From Nocardiopsis sp. CNT312 (lineage in GTDB: Bacteria; Actinomycetota; Actinomycetes; Streptosporangiales; Streptosporangiaceae), in contig NZ_AZXF01000005.1 of assembly GCF_000515115.1 (NCBI RefSeq), positions 276,004-340,003 on the forward strand: a stretch of 64,000 nt of DNA, written 5' to 3'. This document shows, piece by piece, positions 35,007 to 43,282 of this stretch (the stretch's first letter is position 1; the number at the start of each line of letters is the position of its first letter). Below the pieces are notes generated by a model. That model had not been told where the DNA came from. It worked only from the letters and a program-made list of their open reading frames with translations, and did no database searches. The position numbers were made by a program, and so were the translations under genes.

Positions 35007-35060
35007 GTGTGGTTGGTCGCGCGGTCCCTCCTGCCGTGGAGGGGTGCGACCGGCCACACG
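35007..35060 (+). terminator. Long hairpin with T-rich tail: terminator or attenuator
   Basis: The arms GTGTGG...GGTCGC...CCCTCC and GGAGGG...GCGACC...CCACAC pair with two internal bulges. GTTTTCGTTT follows. The hairpin lies between the operator at 34964 and the Pra-like gene at 35098. It could end the XRE transcript or attenuate the transfer operon. Confidence 0.6.
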
Positions 35061-35097
35061 TTTTCGTTTGCGCTGATAGGCGCAGTAAGGAGTCCGC

Positions 35098-35511
35098 ATG
35101 GCTATCCAGGGTGCGTTGCCGGTGGAGTTCGCCGCCGTGTTCCCCCACGGCGCGTTCGCGCTCGGGGTGGAGGCGATCACCGATTTCGAGACCAAGCGGC
35201 CCCAGCTCGACAAGGAGTCGGGGCTGCCTTTGTGGGCGGTGGATGTGATCGACGCCGACCCCGACGCGCGGGGCAAGGCCAAGAGCGTGAAGGTCAAGAT
35301 CCCCGCGAAGGTGTGCCCCACCCTGCCCGACGAGGTTCCCGGGCTGCCGTTCCGGCCGGTGGAGTTCGAATCCATGGCGGTCATGCCCTATGTGGACGAC
35401 AACGGCCGCCGCCCCCGGGTGGCCTACTCGCTGCGCGCCCGGGGTGTGAAGCCCCCGACCGCCGGTGCCGCTGGCGGCACCCGTCGTTCTCCGGCCAAGG
35501 ACGCGGCCTGA
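35098..35511 (+). CDS. Pra-like replication, integration and excision activator
   Basis: This 137-residue protein resembles the activator family of pSAM2-type AICEs. It shows MAIQGALPVEFAAVFPHGAF, then LWAVDVIDADPDARGKAKSV, then VKIPAKVCPTLPDEVPGLPF, then RPVEFESMAVMPYVD. The basic, low-complexity tail ends PAKDAA. In pSAM2 the pra product is needed to switch on excision and replication genes. It is the first gene downstream of the operator/hairpin leader. AAGGAG precedes ATG 35098. Confidence 0.72.
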   Translation: MAIQGALPVEFAAVFPHGAFALGVEAITDFETKRPQLDKESGLPLWAVDVIDADPDARGKAKSVKVKIPAKVCPTLPDEVPGLPFRPVEFESMAVMPYVDDNGRRPRVAYSLRARGVKPPTAGAAGGTRRSPAKDAA

Positions 35512-35613
35512 TCGCCTCCTGACATGTAAGCGGGGCGGCCTGGTGCGCCAACACCTGAGCCGCCCCTGTCACCCCTCGGAAGCTTCCCAACTCTCACAAG
35601 AGGTGTTTCCAGT

Positions 35614-35862
35614 ATGTCCCCCTACCCCGATGACCTGTCTACCCTGACCGGCTCCGGCCTGGTGCACGCCTACCTCGACGCGGTCGAGACGCCCCGCTCC
35701 CGTCCCTGTGAGTGGGCGGACTTCTACGCCTTCAAGGCGCGGGTGTTCGATGCGCTGGCCGACCTGGGCACCCCCGATGCGTCCGAGGTCGCCGACCGTG
35801 CCCGCCTGATGCGCTCGCGCGTCCTGCACCAGAACGAGAACCGGGGCGGGGGTGTGCTCTGA
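35614..35862 (+). CDS. Small AICE protein of unknown function
   Basis: This acidic 82-residue protein has no recognised domain (MSPYPDDLSTLTGSGLVHAY, LDAVETPRSRPCEWADFYAF, and so on). AGAGGTG precedes ATG 35614. Its TGA shares a base with the TraB start, which argues that it is real and co-translated. A small protein before TraB is common in this element class. Confidence 0.65.
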   Translation: MSPYPDDLSTLTGSGLVHAYLDAVETPRSRPCEWADFYAFKARVFDALADLGTPDASEVADRARLMRSRVLHQNENRGGGVL

Positions 35863-37298
35863 TGCGCTCGGCCAAGGTGGGGGCCGCGCAGACGCCCCCG
35901 ACCCTGCCCTCCCCCGCACAGGGGGTGCGCTGGACCACCCCGATCGTGGAGACCCCCGGCATCGTCGTGCTGGCCTCGTGGGTGTGGCGGCTGGTGCGGT
36001 TCCTGGTCACGCTGCCATTCCGGTTCCCGGTCATGGTCGCCTCGGCTGCTGCCTCGGGCGGGGCCTGGTGGTGGCTGGACTGGCCCGGCCCGGCCGGACT
36101 GTGGGGCTCGGCGGCCGTGGCCTCTCTGGTGTGGTGGCGCGTCCATCCCGTCTCCTTCCGGACCTGGGTCACCCTGCGCTTGTTGGCGTGGTGGCGGCAC
36201 GTGATGGTCTACCGCCGCCACTGGCAACCCGTCCTGGTCATCTCCGGCCTGGCCGAGTCCTACCAGGAGCGCCGCTACCTGCCGCGCATCCGCCGCGTCC
36301 TCTGCACCGCTTGGGCGGACCGGGTGCGCATCACCCTGGTGGCGGGCACCAGCCCTGCCCACTTCGAGACGCGCGTGGCCGAACTCGCCCACGGCTTCGG
36401 TGCGCCCTCTTGCCGCGTGCTGGTGGAAGGCCCGCGCAAGATCACCCTGGAGTTCCCCCGCCGGGACACCCTCGCCCACACCGTGCCCGCCCTGGACGTG
36501 GGCGAGTGGGCGGATCTGGGCGCACTGGGCGTGGGTGTGCGCGAGGACGGCGCGCGGTGGGCGCTGCGCCTGCACGGCACACATGTCCTGGTGGCGGGGG
36601 TGACCGGCTCGGGTAAGGGCTCGGTGATCTGGTCAGCGGTGCGCGCGATGCTGCCCGCGATCGATGCCGGGACGGCGCAGGTGTGGGCGGTCGACCCCAA
36701 ACGCATGGAGCTGTCCTACGGGCGGGCGTTGTTCGCCCACTACGCCGACGAGGCGGGCGCGGCGGTTGCTCTGCTTGAGAGGGCGGTGGGCACCATGCAG
36801 GAACGCGCCCGACGCTACGCCGGGCACCGCCGCGCGCACACGCCCACCACCGCCGATCCGTTCGTGTTGGTGGTGCTGGACGAGGTGGCGTTCCTGACCG
36901 CCTACCACCCCGACCGGGACGTGCGGCGCCGGGCGGAGAACGCGATCGCCACCCTCACCTCGCAGGGCCGGTCGGTGGGCTTCTGCGTGCTGGCCGCGCT
37001 CCAGGATCCGCGCAAGGAGGTGATGAACCTGCGGAACCTGTTCCCGGACAAGGTGGCGCTGCGGTTGGACGAGGCGTCGCAGGTGGACATGGTCCTCGGG
37101 GAAGGGGCGCGGGACCGTGGGGCGAACGCGCATCTGATCGATGCGGCTCTTCCCGGGGTGGGGTTCGTGCGGGTGGAGGGCTCACCGGCCCCGGTGCGGG
37201 TGCGGGCCGCGTACGTGTCGGATGCGAACATCACCGCGATGGTCGAGGTCTACGGCTCGGCCGCCTCCTCATCGGACGGCGGGGGTGAGGCGGCATGA
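35862..37298 (+). CDS. traB: TraB-like FtsK/SpoIIIE DNA translocase
   Basis: This 478-residue protein is the single conjugative DNA pump of AICEs. Two membrane helices lie at about residues 30-90 (GIVVLASWVWRLVRFLVTLP; AAVASLVWW). The motor domain has Walker A GVTGSGKGS near 250, Walker B VLVVLDEVAFL, and the FtsK-like segment ATLTSQGRSVGFCVLAALQD. Hexamers of such proteins move double-stranded DNA between hyphae. ATG 35862 overlaps the upstream stop. The last 49 bases overlap a possible minus-strand gene. Confidence 0.9.
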   Translation: MRSAKVGAAQTPPTLPSPAQGVRWTTPIVETPGIVVLASWVWRLVRFLVTLPFRFPVMVASAAASGGAWWWLDWPGPAGLWGSAAVASLVWWRVHPVSFRTWVTLRLLAWWRHVMVYRRHWQPVLVISGLAESYQERRYLPRIRRVLCTAWADRVRITLVAGTSPAHFETRVAELAHGFGAPSCRVLVEGPRKITLEFPRRDTLAHTVPALDVGEWADLGALGVGVREDGARWALRLHGTHVLVAGVTGSGKGSVIWSAVRAMLPAIDAGTAQVWAVDPKRMELSYGRALFAHYADEAGAAVALLERAVGTMQERARRYAGHRRAHTPTTADPFVLVVLDEVAFLTAYHPDRDVRRRAENAIATLTSQGRSVGFCVLAALQDPRKEVMNLRNLFPDKVALRLDEASQVDMVLGEGARDRGANAHLIDAALPGVGFVRVEGSPAPVRVRAAYVSDANITAMVEVYGSAASSSDGGGEAA

Positions 37299-37456
37299 CG
37301 ACGCGCTTTGAACGCACGGATGCCCCACCACAGCAGGAAAGCCGCGCTCCCGATCGCGTAGCCGAGTGCTGGCCCTGGCACGTCGAGGTAGAGCATGCCC
37401 GCTGCGGGGATGATGTTCCCGGCTCCGGCGGTGAAACGCCAGTCCGACCAGTCCAC
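37250..37456 (-). CDS. Possible small membrane protein antisense to the traB end
   Basis: From GTG 37456 a 68-residue frame reads VDWSDWRFTAGAGNIIPAAG, then MLYLDVPGPALGYAIGSAAF (hydrophobic), LLWWGIRAFKARRH and an acidic tail. A good ribosome site (GAGGAG, 8 nt upstream) and GC-rich codon thirds support it. Being antisense to traB is against it. The 192-bp gap before rep would otherwise be empty. It may be a spread-type membrane protein. Confidence 0.4.
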   Translation of the reverse strand: MDWSDWRFTAGAGNIIPAAGMLYLDVPGPALGYAIGSAAFLLWWGIRAFKARRHAASPPPSDEEAAEP

Positions 37457-37490
37457 GGGTGCGCTCCTCGTATCTCGGTTGGGGGTTGCG

Positions 37491-39194
37491 ATGCCGACTC
37501 TGACCGGTAAGTCCACCCGGGCCGAACGGCTCGCGCAACCCCTGGCCCGCGAGGTCGCCGAACAGGTGGCCGCCGACCACGGGGTGTGCATCCGCCCCGT
37601 CTCCCTCCGACGCACCGACCTGGCCACCGGTGCCAGCGAGATCGTGGACGTGCCGTGCGGGTCCACCCTCGAATCCCGCTGTCCGGCCTGCGCCAAACGC
37701 AAACGGTCCCTGCGCCGGTCCCAGTGCGAAGAGGGCTGGCACCTGGCAGAGGACCCCGTCGTGGACCCCGACCCGCCCACCAAGGTGCAACGGGGCTGGG
37801 TGGAACAGCGCGCGATGGTCACCGCTGAACGGGAACGGCTCACCGCGTCCGGGGACGCCTCGGACGAGGACCTGACCCGCCTGGACGCTGCGATCTCGGA
37901 CCTGGACGAGGAGATCACCGCCTCCGGCCTGCGCGGCTCCATCACCCGCTCGGGCTCTTCCCCGTCCGGGTCCCGGCCGCGTCGGGTGCGCTCCACCAGA
38001 CGCCGCCAGGACGTGCCGGAGTTGCCCAAGCGCGCGATGCGCCGCACCACCGTCGGACGCTCCTACACCGACCCCGCCACCGGCCGGACCTTCCGGCCCT
38101 CGCTGTTCCTCACCCTCACCCTCGACTCCTACGGCCGTGTCCGCTCGGACGGCGCCCCCGTCGACCCCGCCGCCTATGACTACCGACGGGCCGCTCGGGA
38201 CGCCCTGCACTTCTCCAAGCTCGTCGACCGGTTCGTGCAGAACCTGCGCCGGGTGGCCGGGTTCGACGTGCAGTACTTCGCCTCGGTGGAACCCCAACGC
38301 CGTCTGGCCCCGCACCTGCACATGGCCACCCGGGGCACCCTCCCCAGGGCGGAACTGCGACAGATCGCCGCCGCCACCTACCACCAGGTGTGGTGGCCAC
38401 CGGCTGACACGGTCCGGTTCGAGGGCGGCCACCTGCCGGTGTGGGACGAGGACACCGGTACCTACCTCGACCCCGCCACGGGCGCACTCCTGCCCACCTG
38501 GGACGAGGCACTGGATGCCCTGGACGAGGACCCCAACGCGCAGCCCCACCACGTGGCGCGGTTCGGCCGCCAACTCGACGCCAAGGGGGTCGTTGCCGGG
38601 TCCGCCGACGCCGATCGGTGCGTGCGCTACCTCGCGAAGTACCTGACGAAGGACCTCGCCGACTGCCACGAGGTCGAGACGGTCTCTCAGGAACAGCACG
38701 TGGACCGGCTCCTGGACGCGCTGCGGTTCGAACCGTGCTCGCCTCGCTGCGCGAACTGGCTGCGCTACGGCATCCAGCCCCAGGACCCCAAAGCCGGGCT
38801 GCGGCCCGGGTTCTGCCGCTCCAAGGCCCACCGGCGCGAACACCTGGGCTACGCCGGACGGCGCGTCCTGGTCTCCCGAAAGTGGTCCGGTAAGACCCTC
38901 GCGGACCACAAGGCGGACCGGCTCGCCTGGGTCCTGGACACCCTCGGCATTAACGCCGTTAGCACTGACCCCGCCGACGAGGGCCAGGGCGAGGGCGACC
39001 ACCGGCCCCCCGCGCTGCTCTCCACGGCTCGCGGCTCCTTCGCCTGGGAACTGGCCCGTCCCACCGATCCGGACGTGGCACCCCGTGAACGCCGCCTCCT
39101 GCGCGCCGTGGGCGAATCCCTCAAACGCCGCGCACAACTCAACGCCGCTCGAACCCCAGACCATTCGGCAACCCCTGAGCAGGAAGCAGCGTGA
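37491..39194 (+). CDS. pSAM2-type replication initiator (RepSA-like) with HUH-like motif
   Basis: This 567-residue initiator of the AICE Rep family is thought to drive rolling-circle replication after excision. A CxxC pair lies in ESRCPACAKRKRSLRRSQC. The central segment RLAPHLHMATRGTLPRAELR holds a His-hydrophobic-His (HUH) motif, and RYLAKYLTKDL downstream has candidate catalytic tyrosines. A late SPRCANWLRYGIQ and KSGLRPGFCRSKAHR-like stretch is also typical. Start is ATG 37491. Its stop overlaps the Xis start. Confidence 0.85.
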   Translation: MPTLTGKSTRAERLAQPLAREVAEQVAADHGVCIRPVSLRRTDLATGASEIVDVPCGSTLESRCPACAKRKRSLRRSQCEEGWHLAEDPVVDPDPPTKVQRGWVEQRAMVTAERERLTASGDASDEDLTRLDAAISDLDEEITASGLRGSITRSGSSPSGSRPRRVRSTRRRQDVPELPKRAMRRTTVGRSYTDPATGRTFRPSLFLTLTLDSYGRVRSDGAPVDPAAYDYRRAARDALHFSKLVDRFVQNLRRVAGFDVQYFASVEPQRRLAPHLHMATRGTLPRAELRQIAAATYHQVWWPPADTVRFEGGHLPVWDEDTGTYLDPATGALLPTWDEALDALDEDPNAQPHHVARFGRQLDAKGVVAGSADADRCVRYLAKYLTKDLADCHEVETVSQEQHVDRLLDALRFEPCSPRCANWLRYGIQPQDPKAGLRPGFCRSKAHRREHLGYAGRRVLVSRKWSGKTLADHKADRLAWVLDTLGINAVSTDPADEGQGEGDHRPPALLSTARGSFAWELARPTDPDVAPRERRLLRAVGESLKRRAQLNAARTPDHSATPEQEAA

Positions 39195-39373
39195 CCATGA
39201 CCGAACTCCTCCTGACCGTCGAAGAGGCCGCCGAACATCTACGGGTGAGTCGCTGGATGGTCTACAATCTCATCCGCTCCCGCACCCTCCGCACCGTCAA
39301 GATCGGCCGTCGCCGCCTGGTCCCCGTCGCGGCGCTCTCCGAGTGCCTGGAAGCCCTGGAGGATGCCGCGTGA
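39191..39373 (+). CDS. xis: Excisionase / MerR-like helix-turn-helix (Xis)
   Basis: This 60-residue DNA-binding protein has the excisionase-type winged helix: LLTVEEAAEHLRVSRWMVYN, then LIRSRTLRTVKIGRRRLVPV. It biases the integrase towards excision. GTG 39191 overlaps the rep stop (GTGA); ATG 39197 is an alternative. Its stop overlaps the integrase start, so rep-xis-int are coupled. Confidence 0.9.
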   Translation: MTMTELLLTVEEAAEHLRVSRWMVYNLIRSRTLRTVKIGRRRLVPVAALSECLEALEDAA

Positions 39374-40620
39374 GTGCCTCTGAGGGCAACAACCGCCGTC
39401 GCCGCAAGGGGCGCAAGCGCGCCAACGGGGAGGGAAGCATCTGGCTGCGCAAGGACGGCCGGTACGCCTTCGCCGGGTACGCGCTGACCACGGACGGCAC
39501 GTACAAGCGCGTCCAGGGGTACGGACGCGACTACGACGATGCCCGATCGAAGCTGAACAGGCTCCTGGCCGACTCCGACCGGGGCGTTCCCGTCGCCTCG
39601 GAGAACTGGACCGTGGCGGAATACCTGGACTACTGGATGGAACACGTCGTGCGCGCCGAACGCCGACCCAAGACCGTGCAAGGCTATGAGGGTGTCGTCC
39701 GCCGCTACCTCGTGCCGGGCCTGGGGAAGAAGAAGCTGGCCAAGCTCGCCGCGCGCGACGTGCGGACCTTCATCACGCATGTTCGGCAACTCTGTCAGTG
39801 CTGCAAGAACGGTACGGACGCCGCTCGGGACAAGCCGGAGTGCTGCGCGCTCCCCCGGCCCCGGTGCTGCGAGCACCGTCTGTCGGCGCGCATGGTGCAG
39901 TCGATCCACGCCGTCCTGCGCAACGCTCTCCAGACGGCCGTCCGTGAGGAGGTGATCCCGCGTAACGCGGCCTCTCTCGTCAAGGTCTCTCCGCCGCGCT
40001 ACTCGGTGAACCGGGGCCTGGACGTCGCGCAGTCGCGCCGTCTGCTCAAGGCGTCGGAGAACGACCGGTTCCACGCCCTGTACGTCCTGGCGCTCTGCCT
40101 GGGCCTGCGTCGTGGGGAGCTGCTCGGGCTGCGCTGGTGCGATGTCGACCTGGAGGCCGGCCGCCTGGAGGTGGTCCACACACTCCAGCGGGTGAACGGG
40201 AAGCTGGCCCTGGTGCCGCCCAAGACGGAGGACTCGGCGCGGACCGTGCCGCTCCCCGGTATCTGTGTGGACGCGCTCAAGGCGCACCGGAAGCGGCAGT
40301 TCGTCGAGCGCTCGGACGCCTTCCCCGACTGGGAGGAACACGGGCTGCTCTTCCCCTCCCGGCGCGGGACTCCCCTGGAGCCGGACAACCTGCGGCGGAG
40401 CTGGGAACCACTGCGGCGGGCCGCGGGCCTGGAGGGCATGCGCTTCCACGACCTGCGGCACACCTGCGTGACGCTGCTGCTGAACCTGGAGGTGCCGCCG
40501 CAAGTGGTCCGGGAGATCGTCGGGCACAGCGATATCGGGGTGACGATGACGATCTACGCGCACGCCTCGTTGGACGACAAGCGGCGGGCGCTCCGGAAGC
40601 TGGGGGACGCGCTCGGCTGA
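39370..40620 (+). CDS. int: Tyrosine recombinase integrase
   Basis: This 416-residue site-specific recombinase inserts and excises the element at tRNA-Phe. An AP2-like arm-binding N-terminus (GEGSIWLRKDGRYAFAGYAL) precedes a SAM-like core-binding domain with an unusual Cys-rich insert (LCQCCKNGTDAARDKPECCA). The catalytic domain has R in LGLRRGELLGL, HxxR in HDLRHTCVTLL, H in GHSDIGVTM and the nucleophile Y in TIYAHAS. GTG 39370 overlaps xis. It lies 76 bp from attR, the usual position. Confidence 0.95.
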   Translation: MSASEGNNRRRRKGRKRANGEGSIWLRKDGRYAFAGYALTTDGTYKRVQGYGRDYDDARSKLNRLLADSDRGVPVASENWTVAEYLDYWMEHVVRAERRPKTVQGYEGVVRRYLVPGLGKKKLAKLAARDVRTFITHVRQLCQCCKNGTDAARDKPECCALPRPRCCEHRLSARMVQSIHAVLRNALQTAVREEVIPRNAASLVKVSPPRYSVNRGLDVAQSRRLLKASENDRFHALYVLALCLGLRRGELLGLRWCDVDLEAGRLEVVHTLQRVNGKLALVPPKTEDSARTVPLPGICVDALKAHRKRQFVERSDAFPDWEEHGLLFPSRRGTPLEPDNLRRSWEPLRRAAGLEGMRFHDLRHTCVTLLLNLEVPPQVVREIVGHSDIGVTMTIYAHASLDDKRRALRKLGDALG

Positions 40621-40623
40621 GCC

Positions 40624-40645
40624 GGTTGCTGTCACGTTGCTGTCA
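40624..40645. repeat. Integrase arm-type site candidates, right end
   Basis: GTTGCTGTCAC and GTTGCTGTCA lie in tandem just after the integrase stop, matching three copies inside the left end at 31285-31316. Confidence 0.5.
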
Positions 40646-40648
40646 AAA

Positions 40649-40680
40649 AACGCCCGGGGCTCTCGGCCTCCGGGCGTTTG
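40649..40680 (+). terminator. Integrase terminator
   Basis: AACGCCCGG and CCGGGCGTT pair across a 12-nt loop, followed by TTG, between the integrase stop and attR. Confidence 0.8.
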
Positions 40681-40695
40681 CACTGCTTACAAGGG

Positions 40696-40742
40696 GTGGC
40701 TAGGGGCGGGGTCGAACCGCCGACCTTCCGCTTTTCAGGCGG
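40696..40742 (-). repeat. attR: 47-bp repeat within tRNA-Phe
   Basis: This is identical to 31168-31214. It covers the 3' half of the intact tRNA-Phe, so integration leaves the tRNA functional. Confidence 0.93.
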
Positions 40743-40770
40743 ACGCTCGTACCAACTGAGCTACCTAGCC
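40697..40770 (-). tRNA. tRNA-Phe (GAA), AICE integration target
   Basis: A 74-nt cloverleaf: acceptor GGCTAGG/CCTAGCC with discriminator A, anticodon loop CTGAAAA (GAA), T-loop TTCGACC. CCA is not encoded. Its 3' half is the att core. It lies downstream of tRNA-Glu and tRNA-Asp on the same strand. Confidence 0.96.
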
Positions 40771-40797
40771 GCGCGCGCCGGTCTACGGCGCACCTGC

Positions 40798-40871
40798 GGT
40801 CCTGACGGGATTTGAACCCGCGGCCTCCACCTTGACAGGGTGGCGAGCACTCCTAACTGCTCCACAGGACC
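40798..40871 (-). tRNA. tRNA-Asp (GTC), second identical copy
   Basis: This 74-nt gene is identical to 27241-27314. It lies between tRNA-Glu and tRNA-Phe, an order common in actinomycetes, and is probably co-transcribed with them. Confidence 0.96.
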
Positions 40872-40960
40872 TGGATGAAGTTGTCGCCCCGGTCGACCGC
40901 CCCGGCGCTTTGGCGTGGTCATCATTCTGCCAGATGCCCGACAGTGCTCAGACCACGTCG

Positions 40961-41033
40961 TACCCCCAACGGGATTCGAACCCGCGCTACCGCCTTGAAA
41001 GGGCGGCGTCCTAGGCCGCTAGACGATGGGGGC
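40961..41033 (-). tRNA. tRNA-Glu (TTC)
   Basis: A 73-nt cloverleaf: acceptor GCCCCCA/TGGGGGT, anticodon loop CTTTCAA (TTC), T-loop TTCGAAT. It is first in the Glu-Asp-Phe cluster on the minus strand. Confidence 0.95.
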
Positions 41034-41123
41034 CCGTGTGACAGGTCAAGCATAGGGGAGATTCCCACCAACGCCAAAGCGGTTTGCCCGGTCCCGCCGG
41101 ACACATGACCACCTGCGGGAACG

Positions 41124-42659
41124 TCAGCCTCCGGTCGCACTCTCCGCCACGGAGGGCGTCGCGGACGGGCTCCCCGATTCCGGTGCCGTGGGCCGTTCGC
41201 CCACCGGGCGGTCGGGATCGGGTTCGATGTGCCGCTCCACCTGTGCCGATGTCAGGCCGACCCCGCCGAGGTCGATGTCGTCGCGTGCCTGGAGGCGGCC
41301 CGTCTCGGCGTCCAGGTACAGCACCGACGCCTGGTAGGGCACCGGGCGTCCGGAACCGTGATCAAGACCACTCAGCCCCGCACCGCCCGTCGACCCCTGC
41401 ACCAGGAACCTGGTGCCCAGACCGCCCAGGATCGTGGAGCGCCGATGCTCGTCGCCGGTCAGCACCAAGGGCACCACGCCATCGAAGGCCTCCGCCTGCG
41501 CGCGCGTGTGCAGCACGGCGATGTCCACCTCCTCGCGCCCGTCGGCGACCTCCTCCGCCTGCTCCCCACCCAGCTCCGCGACCTCACGGACGGTCGGGTT
41601 GATCCTCGTCGCGTCGGGTGTGAACCGGGGGTCGCCCGCCCCGTAGAAGGTCAGTCCGGCCACCTCGCGGACCTCGCCGTCCAGCACCACGGCGTTGGGC
41701 TGGGACTCGACGGCGCGCTGTGTGCCCATCGAGTCGTGCTGGCCGCGCACCCACACGTAGGGCACCTCCAGGTCGGCGATCTCGGCCGCGAAGGCGTCCT
41801 CGGCGGCGCTCCCCCGGTCGGTCAGGTCCCCCGAGTCCACGATCACGTCCACCCCGTACTGCCGCTGGAGGGTGCCGATGATGCTCCACGACGCCGGGTT
41901 GAGGTGGATGTCGGACACGTGCAGCACACGGACCACCGCCTCGTCCTCCTCATACACGGGCAGGGTGGAGGTGGCCTCGTAGAGCCGGGACACGTTGCTC
42001 ACCAGGCCGGCGAGCTGTTCCTGGTACTGGGAGAACTGGTCGACGACGGCCTCGGCGCTGCCGACCACCTGTGGCGCGCCCGCGATCAGCCCCGTGTACC
42101 GGGGTTCGACGATGGCACTCGGGTTGAAGGTGGCCGCCGCCCCAGCCCCCGTACCAGCGAGGACGAGGACCGCGATGGCCGCCCCGGCCAGGGCCCGCCA
42201 CAGGTTCCGGAACAGCAGCAGCCCCAAGAGCAGCGCGCCCAGGGCGCCCGCGGCCAGGGCGCGGACCACCAGGTCGGTGATGCCCTGGCGCAGGTCCTGA
42301 CCGATGCCCGCGGCCATCCGGCCGATGGACTCGGGGTCGGTGAACATCTCCTCGGCCGCAGCGAGCCGGATGTCGGAGATCGTCGCCTCCAGCCTCAGCG
42401 GTGCCCGGTGGGTGTCGAAGGCGAGCTGGCCGAGGGGGGCGACGTCGACGACCGTCTCACCGTGCCACTGCGGGGTCAGGCTGAACGTGACGTCGGCCGG
42501 ACCGATCGGACTGACGACCTGGCCGCCCAAGGCGAGCCCCAGCCACCCGCCGACGAGCCCGGCGACGACAACGCACCCCCAGCGCCACAAGCGCCCGGAG
42601 GTCACACGTTCGAAGGCACGGCGCAAGTCGTACGCACGGATCGCTTCCCAAGACAGCAC
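41124..42659 (-). CDS. Membrane-anchored metallophosphoesterase
   Basis: This protein of about 511 residues has one membrane helix near residues 25-45 (WGCVVVAGLVGGWLGLALGG) and two more around 150-200. The calcineurin-like phosphoesterase domain starts at about residue 240: VLHVSDIHLNPASW (D-x-H), VDSGDLTDRG (GD), WVRGQHDS in place of the usual GNHD, and LTGDEHRRS in place of GHxH. The metal-ligand pattern is therefore partly changed, but the acidic and histidine residues remain. The disordered C-terminal tail is Pro/Ser/Glu-rich. GTG 42659 is the start nearest the first helix. Substrate unknown; such proteins are often cell-envelope associated. Confidence 0.82.
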   Translation of the reverse strand: MLSWEAIRAYDLRRAFERVTSGRLWRWGCVVVAGLVGGWLGLALGGQVVSPIGPADVTFSLTPQWHGETVVDVAPLGQLAFDTHRAPLRLEATISDIRLAAAEEMFTDPESIGRMAAGIGQDLRQGITDLVVRALAAGALGALLLGLLLFRNLWRALAGAAIAVLVLAGTGAGAAATFNPSAIVEPRYTGLIAGAPQVVGSAEAVVDQFSQYQEQLAGLVSNVSRLYEATSTLPVYEEDEAVVRVLHVSDIHLNPASWSIIGTLQRQYGVDVIVDSGDLTDRGSAAEDAFAAEIADLEVPYVWVRGQHDSMGTQRAVESQPNAVVLDGEVREVAGLTFYGAGDPRFTPDATRINPTVREVAELGGEQAEEVADGREEVDIAVLHTRAQAEAFDGVVPLVLTGDEHRRSTILGGLGTRFLVQGSTGGAGLSGLDHGSGRPVPYQASVLYLDAETGRLQARDDIDLGGVGLTSAQVERHIEPDPDRPVGERPTAPESGSPSATPSVAESATGG

Positions 42660-42750
42660 ACCACCATCATGCAGGGCGCTGGGGCCACTCCCCAACCGTT
42701 CCCTCCCCTTCGGCCCCCTCCTCCGTCTCCGACCACGCCGTGGCAGCACA

Positions 42751-43101
42751 ATGGGTGATGTGGTGGAACTGACACGCGCACACTTCGAGGAACTCGTCGC
42801 CGACGCCCTGGACGAGATCCCGCCCGGCCTGGCACGTCTCATGGACAACGTGGTGATCACCGTCGAGGACGAGTCGCCTGACGGGCTCCTGGGCCTGTAC
42901 GAGGGCATTCCGCTGACGGAGCGGGGGGACTCCTATTTCGGGGTGCTGCCGGATCGGATCCTCATCTACCGGCACGACATCTGCGCCCTGTGCGAGACCC
43001 CTGAACAGGTGGTGGAGGAGGTGCGGGTGACCGTCATCCACGAGATCGCGCACCACTTCGGGATCGATGACGCTCGGCTCGCCGAGCTCGGCTGGGCCTG
43101 A
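42751..43101 (+). CDS. Minimal zinc metallopeptidase family protein
   Basis: This 116-residue protein belongs to the short metallopeptidase family (PF06262-like). Its zinc motif HEIAHHFGIDD (HExxH plus a downstream acidic residue) lies near residue 98. The N-terminal FEELVADALDEIPPGLARLM and LLGLYEGIPLTERGDSYFG are typical. ATG 42751 directly precedes the conserved start. It is divergent from the phosphoesterase across a 91-bp gap. Physiological target unknown. Confidence 0.9.
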   Translation: MGDVVELTRAHFEELVADALDEIPPGLARLMDNVVITVEDESPDGLLGLYEGIPLTERGDSYFGVLPDRILIYRHDICALCETPEQVVEEVRVTVIHEIAHHFGIDDARLAELGWA

Positions 43102-43282
43102 GCACGCACGGATCCGCTTGGGTAAGGGCTGTTCCCCCCTCCGAACACCGCCCTAACCGAGAGCAACGAATCAGGCACGAAATCGCCTTATCCGCTTGCG
43201 GACACGCGACCAATCAGGGACCGTTGGTCATCGGGACACGACTGAGCGTGAAACGAACCCTGTAAAGGCAAGGGAGTGCCGG

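Larger units (their letters stand above)
31168..40742. mobile_element. AICE-type integrative and conjugative element in tRNA-Phe
   Basis: This element of about 9.6 kb is bounded by 47-bp att repeats. It contains a Pra-like activator, a TraB/FtsK translocase, a pSAM2-type Rep, Xis and a tyrosine integrase next to attR. That is the hallmark set of actinomycete integrative and conjugative elements, which transfer as double-stranded DNA with one protein. All core genes have intact frames, so it is probably functional. The left third carries regulators and an AT-rich cargo gene. The tRNA gene is restored at the right end. Confidence 0.9.

Noticed and set aside
31168..40742. Integrated prophage
   Set aside because: No capsid, portal, terminase or tail genes are present. 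The TraB/Rep/Pra set fits an AICE.
27241..40871. tRNA-Asp copies as att sites of a 13.6-kb element
   Set aside because: Both copies are complete tRNAs and housekeeping genes (S4, csp, helicase) lie between them. The integrase sits next to the tRNA-Phe repeat, not tRNA-Asp.
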